From the NCBI GenBank assembly GCA_002438785.1, contig DJQS01000007.1, positions 73,716 to 137,715 on the forward strand: a DNA stretch of 64,000 bases. Direction: 5' to 3'. Positions 16,317 through 26,147 of the stretch are shown here, one piece after another; the first letter of the stretch is position 1, and each line of letters begins with the position of its first letter. Under the pieces are notes generated by a model, which saw only the letters and a program-made list of their open reading frames with translations, was not told the DNA's origin and made no database searches. A program made the position numbers and the translations under genes. This DNA comes from Caryophanales bacterium UBA6380. Lineage in GTDB: Bacteria > Bacillota_I > Bacilli_A > RFN20 > CAG-826.

Positions 16317-18191
16317 TTATTTATCATTTTCTAATAATTCTAATAATTCACAATAGCGGTTTTCTAAATCATCTTTTCTATCTTGAAGGGAATCTAATTC
16401 TGTATATGATGTAAAATCATCTTCTAGCTTTTCGTCAATTTCATTTATCTCTTGTTCGATACTTTTGAGTTCTATATTTATTTCTTGAATTTTATTATTA
16501 GAGAGCTTTGGATGAGATTTGATTAATGGTTTTATTTTTTCATCTAATTCAGCCATTGTCATTGGCTTTATGTTTTTTTGCTTTTCTAAAAATTCTTTAA
16601 GAGTATCGTAATTACCATCTAATATGATAGTTTGTTCTTTTGATAAATATAAAATTTTAGTTGCTAATTGATTTATAAAATAACGATCGTGTGAAACAAA
16701 AATTATGCATCCTTTATAATTTTTTAAGGACTCGATTAAAGAATTTTTTGTATACAAATCTAAGTGGTTAGTAGGTTCATCCAATAATAAAATGTCATAA
16801 TCACTTAATGATAATTTGGCAAGTATTAGGCGCATTTTTTCACCATTACTCATTGAATTTACATCTTTATATACTTCATCATTTCTAAAATAAAATTTGC
16901 CTAGTATATTTCTTAGTTCTTTTTCTAATTTTAAAGGATAAGCGTTCTTTAAATAATCTAAAGCAGTAAGATTTGATGAAAATGTATAGTCATTTTGTTT
17001 TATATAACCGAATTTAATTTGTCTCAGTTCTTTAATAGAGCCACTAATAGGTTTAATTTGTTTAAGAATAGTTTTTATTAATGTTGTTTTTCCAATTCCA
17101 TTATCACCAACGATAGCTAATTTATCTTGGCCATAAATTTTAAATGTAATAGGCTTGTTTAATGGTATGTCATAGCCAACTACTAAATCTTTAAATTCAA
17201 TTAATTGTCTTGTTGAGATGTTTCCACCTTCGATATTAAAATTAATGTTTTTATCTGATTTTTGCGGGATTATTACACGATTTTTTTCAATTTTTTCAAG
17301 TTTTTTTTCTTTATCTTTAGCGCGAGAAACAAATCGTGGTTTAGGTTTATAAAATTCGATGAATCGTTTTAGTTTTTCAATTTCTTTTTCTTCGATTTTA
17401 GCTTGCTTTAGTAAAGATTCGTATCTTTCTTTTTTAATAATTTGATAATTATCATATGTCGTATTATAAGTTGTAACTTTTTTATTTTCTAATTCGATAA
17501 TTTTTGTAGCTAGGGCTTCTAAAAAATAGGTATCGTGTGAAATAAAGAAAATTGTTCCATTGAAATTAGTTAAAAAATTTTCAAGCCATTCGATAGTGCT
17601 AATGTCGAGATGATTTGTTGGTTCATCAAGTAGTAATAGATCGTAATTACATAAAAGTATCTTTATGAAAGCAACTTTCATCCTTTCTCCGCCAGACAAA
17701 CTTTTTATTTCTCGTTCTAATAATGATAAAGGGAAGCCAAATTTAGAAACCATCTCTTTTATTTCGTTTTGATAGGTGTAACCTCTATTTTTTTCAAATA
17801 ATTCAATTAAATTATTGTATTTATTTAATTGATCTTGATTTTTTAAGGAGTTTACATCAAATTGTTTTATTTCTTTTTCAATTTCGATAGTCTTTGAAAA
17901 AGGAATTAATAACTCTTGTTGAACAGTGTTGTTTATATTAGAAATGGCATTTTGGTTTAAATAACCAATTTTAAGATTATTTAATATTGAAATTTCGCCT
18001 GGCTTATCCTCTTTTGGCATTAAGGATGGTTGAATTTCATTTAAAATAAGCTTAAAAATAGTTGTTTTTCCAGTACCATTATTTCCTATTAAGGCAACTT
18101 TTTCTTTTGCGTTTATAGTAAAAGTAATATGATCTAAAATTAATTCGCCACCAAAATATTTGCTTACATTTTTGAAACTTACTAATGACAT
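16317..18191 (-). CDS. ABC-F family ribosome-associated ATPase
   Basis: A 624-residue protein with two ABC ATPase domains and no membrane segments, as in ABC-F proteins that act on the ribosome E/P site. Domain 1 has Walker A G-N-N-G-T-G-K-T-T (about residue 38), signature L-S-G-G-E-R and D-E-P-T-N-H-L-D. The linker (about 230-320) is the P-site interaction region. Domain 2 has G-D-N-G-I-G-K-T-T, S-N-G-E-K and another D-E-P-T-N-H-L-D. A charged coiled coil closes the C-terminus (about 545-620), as in YdiF/Uup types. A housekeeping role is more likely than drug resistance, but this is not settled. Confidence 0.92.
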   Translation of the reverse strand: MSLVSFKNVSKYFGGELILDHITFTINAKEKVALIGNNGTGKTTIFKLILNEIQPSLMPKEDKPGEISILNNLKIGYLNQNAISNINNTVQQELLIPFSKTIEIEKEIKQFDVNSLKNQDQLNKYNNLIELFEKNRGYTYQNEIKEMVSKFGFPLSLLEREIKSLSGGERMKVAFIKILLCNYDLLLLDEPTNHLDISTIEWLENFLTNFNGTIFFISHDTYFLEALATKIIELENKKVTTYNTTYDNYQIIKKERYESLLKQAKIEEKEIEKLKRFIEFYKPKPRFVSRAKDKEKKLEKIEKNRVIIPQKSDKNINFNIEGGNISTRQLIEFKDLVVGYDIPLNKPITFKIYGQDKLAIVGDNGIGKTTLIKTILKQIKPISGSIKELRQIKFGYIKQNDYTFSSNLTALDYLKNAYPLKLEKELRNILGKFYFRNDEVYKDVNSMSNGEKMRLILAKLSLSDYDILLLDEPTNHLDLYTKNSLIESLKNYKGCIIFVSHDRYFINQLATKILYLSKEQTIILDGNYDTLKEFLEKQKNIKPMTMAELDEKIKPLIKSHPKLSNNKIQEINIELKSIEQEINEIDEKLEDDFTSYTELDSLQDRKDDLENRYCELLELLENDK

Positions 18192-18198
18192 ATCTAGT

Positions 18199-18204
18199 AT
18201 TATA
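18199..18204 (-). promoter_or_regulatory. -10 box placed for a leaderless ABC-F mRNA
   Basis: Minus-strand TATAAT ends 7 bp before the ATG at 18191, with no ribosome binding site. A weak -35 (CTGAAA, 18222-18227) is 17 bp further upstream. Confidence 0.5.
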
Positions 18205-18279
18205 TAGGAAAAAGTAGTGTTTTTCAGTTTTATATGTATTATTATTAAAAAAATTTAGTATAATTTAGTAAAGAAAGTT

Positions 18280-19212
18280 ATGAATTTAATTTATTTAGCA
18301 ATTAACCCATATTCTGCATTTGGCTATTTTATTACTTACCTATATTTATTTGTTATAGGTAGCTTTTTAGGGTATATTGGTGAAGTCTTTTTTAGAAGAT
18401 ATTTTTCTATGAAAAGATGGATTAATCCTGGTTTTTTAAAAGGTCCTTGTTTGCCACTATATGGTTTTGGACTTATGGGGTTACATTTTATATGCGAGTT
18501 AGGATTTAAATACTTATTAAATCCAAATGATGAAATTTTAAATAATATATTTTACTATCCAAAAAATATTCTTGATTCATCTACGATGCCAATAGGTAAT
18601 TTGCCTTTTTGGGCTGTAAGCATTATCGTAATTATATTAATTGGTATATCCATGACATTACTTGAATATTTTGCTGGTCTAATTTTTATCAAAAAATTTA
18701 GAATAAAATTATGGGATTATTCTAAAATGAAAGGGAATATTCAAGGTATTATTTGTCCATTGTTTTCTTTTTTGTGGCTAATTGTAGGAGTTATATATTG
18801 GTTTGGCATTAGACCTTTAATATTGAGATTAATAACTTTGATGATACCTCATATTTGGGTAACTACATTTTTTATAGGTTTTTATTATGGTGTATTATTA
18901 ATTGATTTTATTAATAGTATTAAATTGTCGATTAAAGTTACAGGTGAGGCTAATAAATATAGAAGAGTTGTTGACTTCGAAAAGTTAAAATTAAATTTGA
19001 AATCAAAAGAAGTTAAAGACTCGAAATTTAATTCTTTAGCTGAGCAAATTAAAAATTCATTTGCACCAACTAAAGATAAAATTAACAAAGCATTAAATAA
19101 AATTAAAGCACAAATTTACATTAATAATGAGATTCCAACTTCTAAAAACGAAAGTGAAACACCAAGAACAATTGAAAAATCTCAAGAAAATTCTCAAAAA
19201 GAGGAGAATTAG
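18280..19212 (+). CDS. CmpB-family (ABC-transporter type IV, PF06541-like) membrane protein
   Basis: A 310-residue protein with about six hydrophobic helices in the first 220 residues and a basic, Lys/Asn/Ser-rich cytosolic tail. The motifs G-S-F-L-G-Y-I-G-E, then R-W-I-N-P-G-F-L-K-G-P-C-L-P-L-Y-G-F-G, and E-Y-F-A-G then L-W-D-Y-S match the putative ABC-transporter type IV family (CmpB-like), found widely in Firmicutes without a known substrate. No ATPase gene is next to it. It is divergent from the ABC-F gene. TATAAT at 18259-18264 gives a short leader; the ribosome binding site is weak. Confidence 0.8.
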   Translation: MNLIYLAINPYSAFGYFITYLYLFVIGSFLGYIGEVFFRRYFSMKRWINPGFLKGPCLPLYGFGLMGLHFICELGFKYLLNPNDEILNNIFYYPKNILDSSTMPIGNLPFWAVSIIVIILIGISMTLLEYFAGLIFIKKFRIKLWDYSKMKGNIQGIICPLFSFLWLIVGVIYWFGIRPLILRLITLMIPHIWVTTFFIGFYYGVLLIDFINSIKLSIKVTGEANKYRRVVDFEKLKLNLKSKEVKDSKFNSLAEQIKNSFAPTKDKINKALNKIKAQIYINNEIPTSKNESETPRTIEKSQENSQKEEN

Positions 19213-19249
19213 TAATTTATTAGTAGTATTTTACTTTACTAATATAAAA

Positions 19250-19873
19250 CTAATTACTACTTTCTTTTAAATAAGATTTCAAAATTGATACTAAAACCTC
19301 AATGCTATGATTATTAACAAAGCGGTCATTGTTAATTATTATATCTGCGTAATACTTACTTGGACCAATAATTTCTTCATACATTGGTAAAACTGTTGAA
19401 AAATATTGATTGATTATAGATCCATAACTACGCGCTCTTTCTTTTTGATCACGTTCAATTCTTCTCACTAATCTATTTTCTCTAGTAGCATCAATAAAGA
19501 CGTTTAAATCGCTTAAATCGCGCACTTTTTTATTTACTAGTGCCATAATGCCTTCCACAATAACAAGTTTTTTAGGAATTATTGAAATAGTTTTATCGGT
19601 TCTATTTGAAATAGTAAAATCATATATAGGTTTTTCAATAGTTTTATCATTTTTTAATTTTTCTAAATGATCTTGTAGCAATGGCCAATCAAATGCTTTT
19701 GGGTGATCAAAATTAACTTTCCTTCTTTCCTCAAAAGGCATATCTAATTTTTTATAATAATCATCAATTGAAATGTGAGTTAAATTTTCTGAACCTAATA
19801 GCTCGATTACCCTTGATAAAACATATGTTTTTCCACTACCAGAACCACCACCTATTAATATAATTTTTGCCAT
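19250..19873 (-). CDS. udk: Uridine kinase
   Basis: Phosphorylates uridine and cytidine for pyrimidine salvage. About 207 residues with a P-loop G-G-S-G-S-G-K-T near the start, the D-D-Y-Y-K motif, N-F-D-H-P-x-A-F-D-W, Y-D-F and V-E-G-I-M. R-R-I-x-R-D near residue 145 is also family-typical. The start at 19873 is chosen: the sequence before it has no family similarity and AAAGGG lies about 10 bp upstream. A second, TGS-fused nucleoside kinase is at 46302-47954. Confidence 0.92.
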   Translation of the reverse strand: MAKIILIGGGSGSGKTYVLSRVIELLGSENLTHISIDDYYKKLDMPFEERRKVNFDHPKAFDWPLLQDHLEKLKNDKTIEKPIYDFTISNRTDKTISIIPKKLVIVEGIMALVNKKVRDLSDLNVFIDATRENRLVRRIERDQKERARSYGSIINQYFSTVLPMYEEIIGPSKYYADIIINNDRFVNNHSIEVLVSILKSYLKESSN

Positions 19874-20002
19874 AAATAAATTGCCCTTTAATATTCTAAA
19901 ATAGATTTTGCATAATTCATATAGCAAAATAGTTATTGTATTAAAATAATGTTATTTTAAAATTGACTATAGTATAATTATATTACTGATTGAAGGTGTT
20001 TT

Positions 20003-20833
20003 ATGAATTTTAAAATTATATGTGATAGTAGTTCAGATTTAAAAACAAATTACTTAGAAGGAAAGAATATTAAATTTGATGTTATTCCTTTAATTATACG
20101 TGTAGATAATTATGAATTTATTGATGATGATAATTTAAATGTTATTACGATGCTTGAAGCAAGTGAGAATTCTAAAAATGTTTCTCGTAGTAGTTGTCCA
20201 TCTCCAAATGATTTTTTAAAGGCGATTGATGATGAATGTTTTAATTTTATCGTGACAATTTCAAAAAAACTTAGTGGCTCTTATAATAGTGCAGTATTAG
20301 CTAAAAGTATGAGTAAAAATAACGAAAATGTATTTGTTATTGATGATAAAGGTACAGCAGGCAATGGCATTTTAATTGTTGATAAATTGGTCGAATTTAT
20401 AGAAAAAAACATGAGTTTTGCTGAGATTTGTGAAAAAATAATAGATTTTAGGGATTCGATTAATTTACTTTTTGCTTTAAATAAATTCGATAATTTAGTG
20501 AAAAACGGACGTATGAGCAAAGTTACTGCCTTTATTGCTAATTTAGCTTCTATTAGGCCTTTATGCTATGCTGAAAATGGTGAAATAAAGATTAAAGAAA
20601 AAATTAGAACCTTCAATGGTGTGCTAAAAAGATTAGTTTTTAATATTGGTAAGATGTGTTCTGATCAAAGTGAGAGAACTTGTATAATTGCTCATACATT
20701 AAATCAAAGTGACGCAATTGAACTAAAAAAGAATATCGAAGAAAATTATAATTTTAAAGAAGTTAGGATAGTTGAAAATACTGGATTATGTGCATTTTAT
20801 AGTTTAAAAGGTGGCATAATAGTATCATTTTAA
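20003..20833 (+). CDS. DegV-family fatty-acid-binding protein
   Basis: A 276-residue DegV/FakB-type protein that binds a fatty acid and presents it to a kinase (FakA) for phospholipid synthesis. The N-terminal I-C-D-S-S-S-D-L, the lipid-headgroup region S-S-C-P-S-P-x-D-F and G-S-Y-N-S-A, and the C-terminal P-L-C-Y and H-T-L are family marks. A GAAGGTG ribosome binding site precedes it. It is followed 9 bp later by the first gene of the surface and polysaccharide block, so it may be transcribed with it. Confidence 0.9.
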   Translation: MNFKIICDSSSDLKTNYLEGKNIKFDVIPLIIRVDNYEFIDDDNLNVITMLEASENSKNVSRSSCPSPNDFLKAIDDECFNFIVTISKKLSGSYNSAVLAKSMSKNNENVFVIDDKGTAGNGILIVDKLVEFIEKNMSFAEICEKIIDFRDSINLLFALNKFDNLVKNGRMSKVTAFIANLASIRPLCYAENGEIKIKEKIRTFNGVLKRLVFNIGKMCSDQSERTCIIAHTLNQSDAIELKKNIEENYNFKEVRIVENTGLCAFYSLKGGIIVSF

Positions 20834-20842
20834 TGTGCGAAT

Positions 20843-21664
20843 ATGGAAAGAGTTATTAATTATAAAGATTATAAAATTAAAGAATATAGGTATAGCAAAA
20901 AGGAAATTTACTGTAGTATAGCATTCAAATGCTTGATAATGGTTGTTTTTATGATTGGATTAATTATGGATTTTACTATAATTGGTTCTTTTAGTAGAGG
21001 ATTAACTTATTTTGGGACCTTAATAAGTTTAGCTTCTTTAGCGATTATTTTTTTATTTTTGATATTAGATGTTATTAGACTTTATTCATTAAAGGATTTA
21101 AGAAAAACTTGGCTATATATCATAAAATTTTCTATAACAGTCAGTTCTTTATTTTCTATGATATTGGTTTTAATTTTAATATTCCCAACTTTATTTTCTA
21201 ACTACGAATTTGAAAATTTTGCTAGATTTGGCAATGTTTTTAATTATTTATTAGGACCAATCTTACTTTCAATAGATTTTGTAGAATTTGATTACAATTA
21301 TAATAGTAATAGAAAGCATGTTTATTACGGTGTGATTCCTTTTTTTGTACATTATATTATTGTTTTGTGTTTATCATTATTTACTAATTATAATTGGAAA
21401 AGCTATTGTAAAGGAATTAGTAGCTTAAAAATGCCATACTCATTTTATGATTATTCATTGGCTAATAATAATTGGTGGAGTGATGAATTAGCTAAGTTTA
21501 GCTTAAAAGAAGGAACTATTGGGGTAAATCAATCCTTTTTATTATTCATCTTTCTTGTTATTTTAATTATAATTGGCTTATTTTTATTACATTTAAAAAA
21601 CAAAAAATATATTTATTTGTACAAAATTCCTTATACAAATAATAATTTTCATCAGGATATTTAA
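20843..21664 (+). CDS. Six-helix membrane protein, possibly Pr6Pr-like
   Basis: A 273-residue protein with about six hydrophobic helices. The L-T-Y-F-G-T-L-I-S-L helix, the lumenal or extracellular L-L-G-P-I-L-L-S-I-D, and the V-I-P-F-F-V-H-Y segment are reminiscent of Pr6Pr (AIG1/FAR-17a-like) membrane proteins; this is a weak match made by eye. It lies in one run of genes with DegV before it and a large exported protein 2 bp after it. Function unknown. Confidence 0.6.
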   Translation: MERVINYKDYKIKEYRYSKKEIYCSIAFKCLIMVVFMIGLIMDFTIIGSFSRGLTYFGTLISLASLAIIFLFLILDVIRLYSLKDLRKTWLYIIKFSITVSSLFSMILVLILIFPTLFSNYEFENFARFGNVFNYLLGPILLSIDFVEFDYNYNSNRKHVYYGVIPFFVHYIIVLCLSLFTNYNWKSYCKGISSLKMPYSFYDYSLANNNWWSDELAKFSLKEGTIGVNQSFLLFIFLVILIIIGLFLLHLKNKKYIYLYKIPYTNNNFHQDI

Positions 21665-21666
21665 AG

Positions 21667-23382
21667 ATGATGAAGTTTGGACTTGTTAGTTTATTTTCCT
21701 TACTTGGAGTATTTAATGGAGTTAATAATGCTAATAAAATTCCTTCTTTAAGCGAGGTAAATAATTTAGATGCTAATAAATCTATATATGTTTTGGCGTC
21801 TAATATAATTCAAGTTGATAATAAACAAACAGTTAATTTTGAAACGATAAATTATCAGATTTCAAATCATGATGAAATTATTAATGAAAGTATTACTTAT
21901 AAATTAAAAAATGACGATGAAAACTGGATTATAAGTTCTTTAGGAAAAGATTATACATATTCTTTAACATATAATACATTAAATAATTATATTTATAGTT
22001 CGAAAAATTATTTTACTAATGTCTTGGAATTTTATAATGAAGACACTTTGATTGATACAGTATCAATATATGCTATTCCTTCTTATATAAATTTTTCTGA
22101 GGACAAATTAAATATAAGTGTTATTAAAAATAGTGAATTTGAAGTAAAACTTGTTGATGGAGATGGTGTAATAAACGTTGATCAAAAGGAAATTTATATT
22201 AGTCATATAGCTGATGATAATCTTATAGAAGAAGAAAAAACATTAATAGCTTTACCTTATGGTAAAACTTTTAAAAGTGGTGATAATATTGGCGAAACAA
22301 TTGTTAAATATGAATTTAAAAAAGATCTTGATGATGATAATAAGTTAGAAGTTATTAGAAGTTTCGATATTTCTATTAGTGTAGTTGATGGAACTTTTTA
22401 TTTTTATGAACTTAATGAAAATAATGAGTTTATTGAAATAAATTCTTCAAAATACTTGGAATTAGAAGGCCTTTCATTAAAAGAATTATATATTGGTAAC
22501 ATTAATGATGACTCATTTGACTCAAATAATTTTGTACTTGCTAATGAATATAGTACATATTTTCAACTTCTTGATACAAGTAATTATGAGCAAAAAATAA
22601 ATGATAAAATTTTTAAATTTTTAAAATTAAGAATTTTAACTAACGGAATTGATGGTACTATTCAAGTTAAGATTAAAGCCAAAAATAACAAAAATGTTTA
22701 TAAAGAAATAAATATTAAAATTAAAGGTAGTAACTATAAAATTAGTATCAATGAAGATAATACTTTAAATAAAAGATATTTTATTCTCGATCCAATTAAT
22801 TTTTCAAAAATTACTAATCTTATAAAAGTTTATGAGAATAATAAATTAATTGAAATAGATAATTATGATGTTAATTTTATTCAATCAAATAATTATTCTC
22901 TTCTTGGAAAAAATAATATAATCGTCAATATATCGATTAATAACATGCACATATTTTCAACGTTTAATGTATATATTACAATGGACGGAAGATTTTCATC
23001 TACCGAAAATAGCGTCTCTACTGATAATCAAATTACACTATATAAATCTTTACTAAATAAAGCAAGAAATTCAACGTTATCAAGTTATACATTAAAGGAA
23101 AGATATGATGATTTAGAATACGAATATCTTAATTCCTTATCTAATGAGACTAAAAACGCTCTAGCTAATGATTTTGAATTTATTAGAAATTATCGTAATT
23201 TCATTTTAGAAAATAATTTTAAAGAGAGTTTTTTTAGAGAAATATCTATTAATTTAGGTTTTTCAAGGTTAATTCTTCCAATAACAATAATCAGTGTTTC
23301 TAGCATTTTATTAATTATGACATTATCATTTTCTTTATATTATATTTATCATCAAAAAGGAAAAGATCAGGATGAAAAATGA
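21667..23382 (+). CDS. Large exported, membrane-anchored surface protein, unknown
   Basis: A 571-residue protein with an N-terminal hydrophobic signal or anchor (residues about 3-20), a long polar ectodomain rich in Asn, Asp, Ile and Lys with predicted beta-strand character (alternating hydrophobic stretches such as I-S-I-S-V-V-D-G), and one C-terminal transmembrane helix (about 535-560) ending in a short charged tail. No LPXTG motif is seen. It overlaps the phosphoglycosyl transferase gene by 11 bp and so is likely made with the polysaccharide. No family was recognised; Ig-like repeats are possible. Confidence 0.65.
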   Translation: MMKFGLVSLFSLLGVFNGVNNANKIPSLSEVNNLDANKSIYVLASNIIQVDNKQTVNFETINYQISNHDEIINESITYKLKNDDENWIISSLGKDYTYSLTYNTLNNYIYSSKNYFTNVLEFYNEDTLIDTVSIYAIPSYINFSEDKLNISVIKNSEFEVKLVDGDGVINVDQKEIYISHIADDNLIEEEKTLIALPYGKTFKSGDNIGETIVKYEFKKDLDDDNKLEVIRSFDISISVVDGTFYFYELNENNEFIEINSSKYLELEGLSLKELYIGNINDDSFDSNNFVLANEYSTYFQLLDTSNYEQKINDKIFKFLKLRILTNGIDGTIQVKIKAKNNKNVYKEINIKIKGSNYKISINEDNTLNKRYFILDPINFSKITNLIKVYENNKLIEIDNYDVNFIQSNNYSLLGKNNIIVNISINNMHIFSTFNVYITMDGRFSSTENSVSTDNQITLYKSLLNKARNSTLSSYTLKERYDDLEYEYLNSLSNETKNALANDFEFIRNYRNFILENNFKESFFREISINLGFSRLILPITIISVSSILLIMTLSFSLYYIYHQKGKDQDEK

Positions 23383-24826
23383 AGTTCGAAGTATAAAACG
23401 ATGGTTATCAATAGTTGAAAAAATATTAATTATTTTTCTAGCTTTTATTAGTTTTCCTTTAGGTTTATCCGTTTCCACATTTTTTGTAAGTGAAATTAAT
23501 CCATTTTCTTTATCAATTTTTCCAATTTTTAGCGGAGCGTGGGCCATAATCTTTTTAGCATTAATCTTTTTAGAATTTTATTTTAAAAACGTTAGTCTTT
23601 ATAAAGGCTTAATTAAATCATCAATTACCTCATTCATTCTTTCTTTTACAATAACTTTTTCGATTTTTTGTCTTTTCTTTATTTGGGGAAAATATTCAAT
23701 TAATTATGTAATCTTTGCTACATTTATTTCCTTAAGTTATTTTTTTATTTTAACTTTAATTAGAATCCTGTTGATTATATTAAACAAGAATAATAAAAAA
23801 ATTGCATTAATTATTGGACCAAAAGATGAAGCAGATTTGCTTGCAAAAAAACTCATAAAAGAAAATAGTAAAACTTATAGGATAAAATATGTTTTTTATG
23901 AAAAAAATCTTGAAATTTCATCAAAAGTTTATGATAAATTCGTTGAATGTAATACTGTTATATTGCTAAATACTCTTTCTTTTAAAAATAAACAGAAATT
24001 TCTTTTATATTTTAATTCTAATTTAAATAAAGATGTTTTCTTATGTACAACTTATTTTGATATTGTCCTTGCTGGTAATAGTGTCTCTTCAATAAATGAT
24101 GTTTTGTCATACGAACAAAAGCCATTAACAATTGATATTGTTGAAGCTTTTGTTAAAAGAACAATTGATATCATGGCTAGCACGTTAATTTTAATTTTAT
24201 CATCGCCTATTTGGATGATTATTCCACTATTAATTAAGATTCAAGATGGTGGGCCTGTTTTTTATAAACAAGTTAGATTAACTAAAAATATGAAGGAGTT
24301 TAATATTCTTAAATTTAGAAGTATGAAAGTTGATGCTGAAAAAAATGGGGCTCAATTAGCTACTTCAAATGATTCACGTGTTACTAAAGTTGGAAAAATT
24401 ATAAGAGCAACTAGAATCGATGAGATACCTCAAGTTTTAAATGTATTAAAAGGCGATATGTCATTAGTTGGTCCTAGACCAGAAAGGCCTGAGTTTGTCG
24501 AAGGTTTTTTAAAGGACAACCCTCTTTATAAATATAGATTTAATGTTAAAGCTGGGGTAACAGGATTACAACAAGTCTCGACAACTTACCATACAAGTTA
24601 TGATGATAAACTAAGATATGATCTTTTTTATATATCTAATTATAATGTAGTTTTAGATATTGCCATTTTGTTTCAAACTGTTAAAACTGTTCTATCTAAA
24701 TCGATGGCAGAAGGTGTTAGTGAAGACATTAAATTACCTTTTTCTACTTTTTTATTAAAACAAGGTCTCGAATTTAAAGATGATATTGATTATATACATA
24801 TTAAGATAAAGAAAGGTGGTAAATAA
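23372..24826 (+). CDS. Undecaprenyl-phosphate sugar phosphotransferase (WbaP/WcaJ type)
   Basis: Starts the glycan by moving a sugar-1-phosphate onto undecaprenyl phosphate. A 484-residue polyprenol phosphoglycosyl transferase: about four helices in residues 10-130, a CoA-binding-like middle region, then the catalytic domain from about 262. That domain has K-R-x-I-D-I, G-G-P-V-F-Y-K-Q-x-R, K-F-R-S-M, R-x-D-E-I-P-Q, and L-V-G-P-R-P-E-R-P-E-F. It belongs to the locus running to the flippase near 34.9 kb. Confidence 0.93.
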   Translation: MKNEVRSIKRWLSIVEKILIIFLAFISFPLGLSVSTFFVSEINPFSLSIFPIFSGAWAIIFLALIFLEFYFKNVSLYKGLIKSSITSFILSFTITFSIFCLFFIWGKYSINYVIFATFISLSYFFILTLIRILLIILNKNNKKIALIIGPKDEADLLAKKLIKENSKTYRIKYVFYEKNLEISSKVYDKFVECNTVILLNTLSFKNKQKFLLYFNSNLNKDVFLCTTYFDIVLAGNSVSSINDVLSYEQKPLTIDIVEAFVKRTIDIMASTLILILSSPIWMIIPLLIKIQDGGPVFYKQVRLTKNMKEFNILKFRSMKVDAEKNGAQLATSNDSRVTKVGKIIRATRIDEIPQVLNVLKGDMSLVGPRPERPEFVEGFLKDNPLYKYRFNVKAGVTGLQQVSTTYHTSYDDKLRYDLFYISNYNVVLDIAILFQTVKTVLSKSMAEGVSEDIKLPFSTFLLKQGLEFKDDIDYIHIKIKKGGK

Positions 24827-24827
24827 T

Positions 24828-26147
24828 ATGTGGCATGAGTATATGTATAATGTATTAAATGTAATAAATAATATAGTTTTAACTTTTATTGGCATTCCTT
24901 TTGCTTTGCAGTTAATTTATATGTTTTTATTTTGGTTAAAAAAGAAAACATATAAAAGAACTGATAAGAAAAATAGAATTTGTGTACTGATTCCAGCGCA
25001 TAATGAAGAAGATGTTATTTATGATACGGTAAAAAGAATTTATGATTTACAAAATTACCCTAAAGAATCGTTTAAAGTCTTTGTTGTTGCTGATAATTGT
25101 ACAGATAAAACTAAAGAGTTGGCAGAAAAAGCGGGGGCGACTGTTTTTGTTCATAATGATCCTGATCCTTCTCATCATGTTGCACGTTATGCTATTTCTT
25201 ATGGTTATGAAAAAATAAAAGAGTTAGATGAAAAATTTGATTTTTCAATAAGACTTGATGCTGATAATTGGATTAATAATGATTTTTTTAGTCTGATGAA
25301 CGATTGTTATAATTCTGGGGTAGAGATGGCTCGTCCTTATGAATCTGCTCTAAATATGACTCAAAATAATTATACAAAAGCTTGTGGATTGTATTATTCT
25401 TTTGATTCAAGATTTTCTAGTAGAGTTCGTGAAAGACTTGGCATTGATGCTCATGTTATGGGTCCAGGAAGTATGATTTCAATGGACATTATTAATAAAT
25501 ATGGTTACGATTCAGAAGGCATTTGTGATGATGCTGAGTTTTGTTATAGAAGAATGCTTGATGGATATAGACTTCATTACGTTGAAGATGCTGTTGTATA
25601 CGAAGATTTACCTTCAACCTTTAAAGATACATTGGCTAAAAATAAAAGAATGGGTGCTGGGAATGTTCGACTTATTGGTAGTTGGGGTCTAAAAATGTTC
25701 TTTAAATTTTTTACGACATTTAGACTGTCTTATTTAGAAATGTTTTTAACATACTTATTTAATATTATATGTGTTATTTTATGTACATGGATTCCTGCTT
25801 TTTATATTTATAGTGTTATATATTTATCTTTAGCTGGAACTGGAATGATTGAGACAAGTTTATTAACAAGTGGTGAATATATGCAAATATTAATAACTAC
25901 ACTTATTATTATTGCGATTTGTTTGAGCGTTTTATTTGCATTTGCTGGTATTTTACAAGGCGTTTTGCTTGTATGTTTAGATTATAAAAAACTTGGTGCT
26001 AAAAGAATTAGAGATTTAATAAGTGGTGCTTTTTTATTTCCATGTTTTACTGTTATTTATTGTGTAACGATAACTTTAGGTATATTTTCTAAACCTAAAT
26101 GGACTAAGGTGAATCGTAATAAAAGTTATTTAGAAAAAGGTAAGTAA
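24828..26147 (+). CDS. Family 2 (processive-type) glycosyltransferase
   Basis: A membrane glycosyltransferase of GT-A fold, about 439 residues. One helix is at the N-terminus and 3-4 are at the C-terminus. Catalytic motifs: V-L-I-P-A-H-N-E-E (about residue 41), D-A-D-N (DxD-type nucleotide-sugar site, about 137), and C-D-D-A-E-F-C-Y-R with V-V-Y-E-D-L-P. The ATG at 24828 follows AAAGGTGG; an upstream in-frame GTG at 24816 lies inside that ribosome binding site. It overlaps the next gene by 1 bp. Confidence 0.9.
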   Translation: MWHEYMYNVLNVINNIVLTFIGIPFALQLIYMFLFWLKKKTYKRTDKKNRICVLIPAHNEEDVIYDTVKRIYDLQNYPKESFKVFVVADNCTDKTKELAEKAGATVFVHNDPDPSHHVARYAISYGYEKIKELDEKFDFSIRLDADNWINNDFFSLMNDCYNSGVEMARPYESALNMTQNNYTKACGLYYSFDSRFSSRVRERLGIDAHVMGPGSMISMDIINKYGYDSEGICDDAEFCYRRMLDGYRLHYVEDAVVYEDLPSTFKDTLAKNKRMGAGNVRLIGSWGLKMFFKFFTTFRLSYLEMFLTYLFNIICVILCTWIPAFYIYSVIYLSLAGTGMIETSLLTSGEYMQILITTLIIIAICLSVLFAFAGILQGVLLVCLDYKKLGAKRIRDLISGAFLFPCFTVIYCVTITLGIFSKPKWTKVNRNKSYLEKGK

